Source: Azospirillum sp.
GTDB lineage: Bacteria > Pseudomonadota > Alphaproteobacteria > Azospirillales > Azospirillaceae
DNA: 64,000 nucleotides
Direction: 5' to 3'
Assembly (NCBI GenBank): GCA_016124535.1
Contig: WGNK01000061.1
Coordinates: 1-64,000, forward strand
The position numbers and the translations under genes were made by a program. Positions 63,732 through 64,000 of this stretch are shown here, in pieces. Below the pieces are notes generated by a model that saw nothing but the letters and a program-made list of their open reading frames with translations, did no database searches and was not told the DNA's origin. The first letter of the stretch is position 1. Every line of letters starts with the position of its first letter.

Positions 63732-64000
63732 CGCCGCCTGCTGTTATTGACCAGGCGGCGAATATAAGGCGTTTCCGGCCCGGCGGCGAGAGGCGAGGGC
63801 GCCTTGGCCCATCCCCCCGGGGGACCGGCTGCCGTTGGCGCGGTTGCCGTTGGCGTACATGCCGGCCGGGCTCGCGAAATTTGCCGGCAACGCCTTTTCG
63901 GTGGCACCGCGCGAGCGGTCGGTCTAGGACTGGATCGGCGGCGGCTCCGGGGCAGGCCCGCGACCGCGCCATTCCCGACCGCAAACCTCGGAACCCGGCA

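Overview
The window is about 64 kb of GC-rich (roughly two-thirds GC by eye), gene-dense DNA from an alphaproteobacterium, most likely a Rhodospirillales-type organism. The evidence is the atpHAGDC operon without F0 genes, NtrYX, hopanoid-tailoring genes (hpnM, hpnI, hpnK), a short RNase E/G next to yacG, and the many overlapping GTGA/ATGA gene junctions. The genus cannot be fixed from the sequence alone.

Layout. 1-2.6 kb is a mobile patch: an IS3-family end inserted into the 5' end of an IS110-family element, an AT-rich orphan gene and a ParE/RelE-type toxin-antitoxin pair. 2.6-8.3 kb is metabolic: glpK and glgC on the minus strand, then the ammonium transporter amt with a sigma-54-like promoter and a clear terminator, and a stress-type membrane protein. 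8.7-14.8 kb is housekeeping: a small conserved-looking protein, infA-maf-RNase E/G-yacG on the plus strand, prs-rplY-pth on the minus strand, and an orphan DNA methyltransferase. 15.3-22.7 kb holds an MFS transporter, atpHAGDC and a ferritin-like protein. 22.7-29.9 kb has rppH, the divergent hopanoid genes hpnM / hpnI-hpnK, a transglutaminase-like protein, a DAO-type oxidoreductase and two hypothetical proteins. 30-34 kb has a classical autotransporter and an AMIN / proline-rich / Sel1 envelope protein.

34-47 kb is the most distinctive part, a two-armed surface-glycan locus. The minus arm has a lipoprotein with a glycosidase-like barrel, a VanZ-like membrane protein, a sulfatase-superfamily enzyme without the CxPxR motif, and a small membrane protein, with the last three genes overlapping. 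The plus arm has a GT2 glycosyltransferase, an ABC-2 exporter (permease plus an ATPase lacking the switch histidine), an O-antigen-ligase-like protein, a GT-C-like membrane protein, a sugar-nucleotide SDR and a short WecA/MraY-like phosphotransferase. Together they look able to prime, build, export and trim a surface polysaccharide, but the glycan is unknown.

47-64 kb has a TAXI solute-binding protein, a 633-residue protein of unknown function, a small membrane protein, an aminotransferase, a 1585-residue alpha-2-macroglobulin with an intact thioester, tRNA-Thr(UGU), an ISL3 transposase remnant beside an orphan gene tail and terminator, the NtrY-NtrX two-component system and a class III adenylate/guanylate cyclase. 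No CRISPR array, rRNA or prophage structural genes were seen. Family calls are from motif recognition only; no database search was run.
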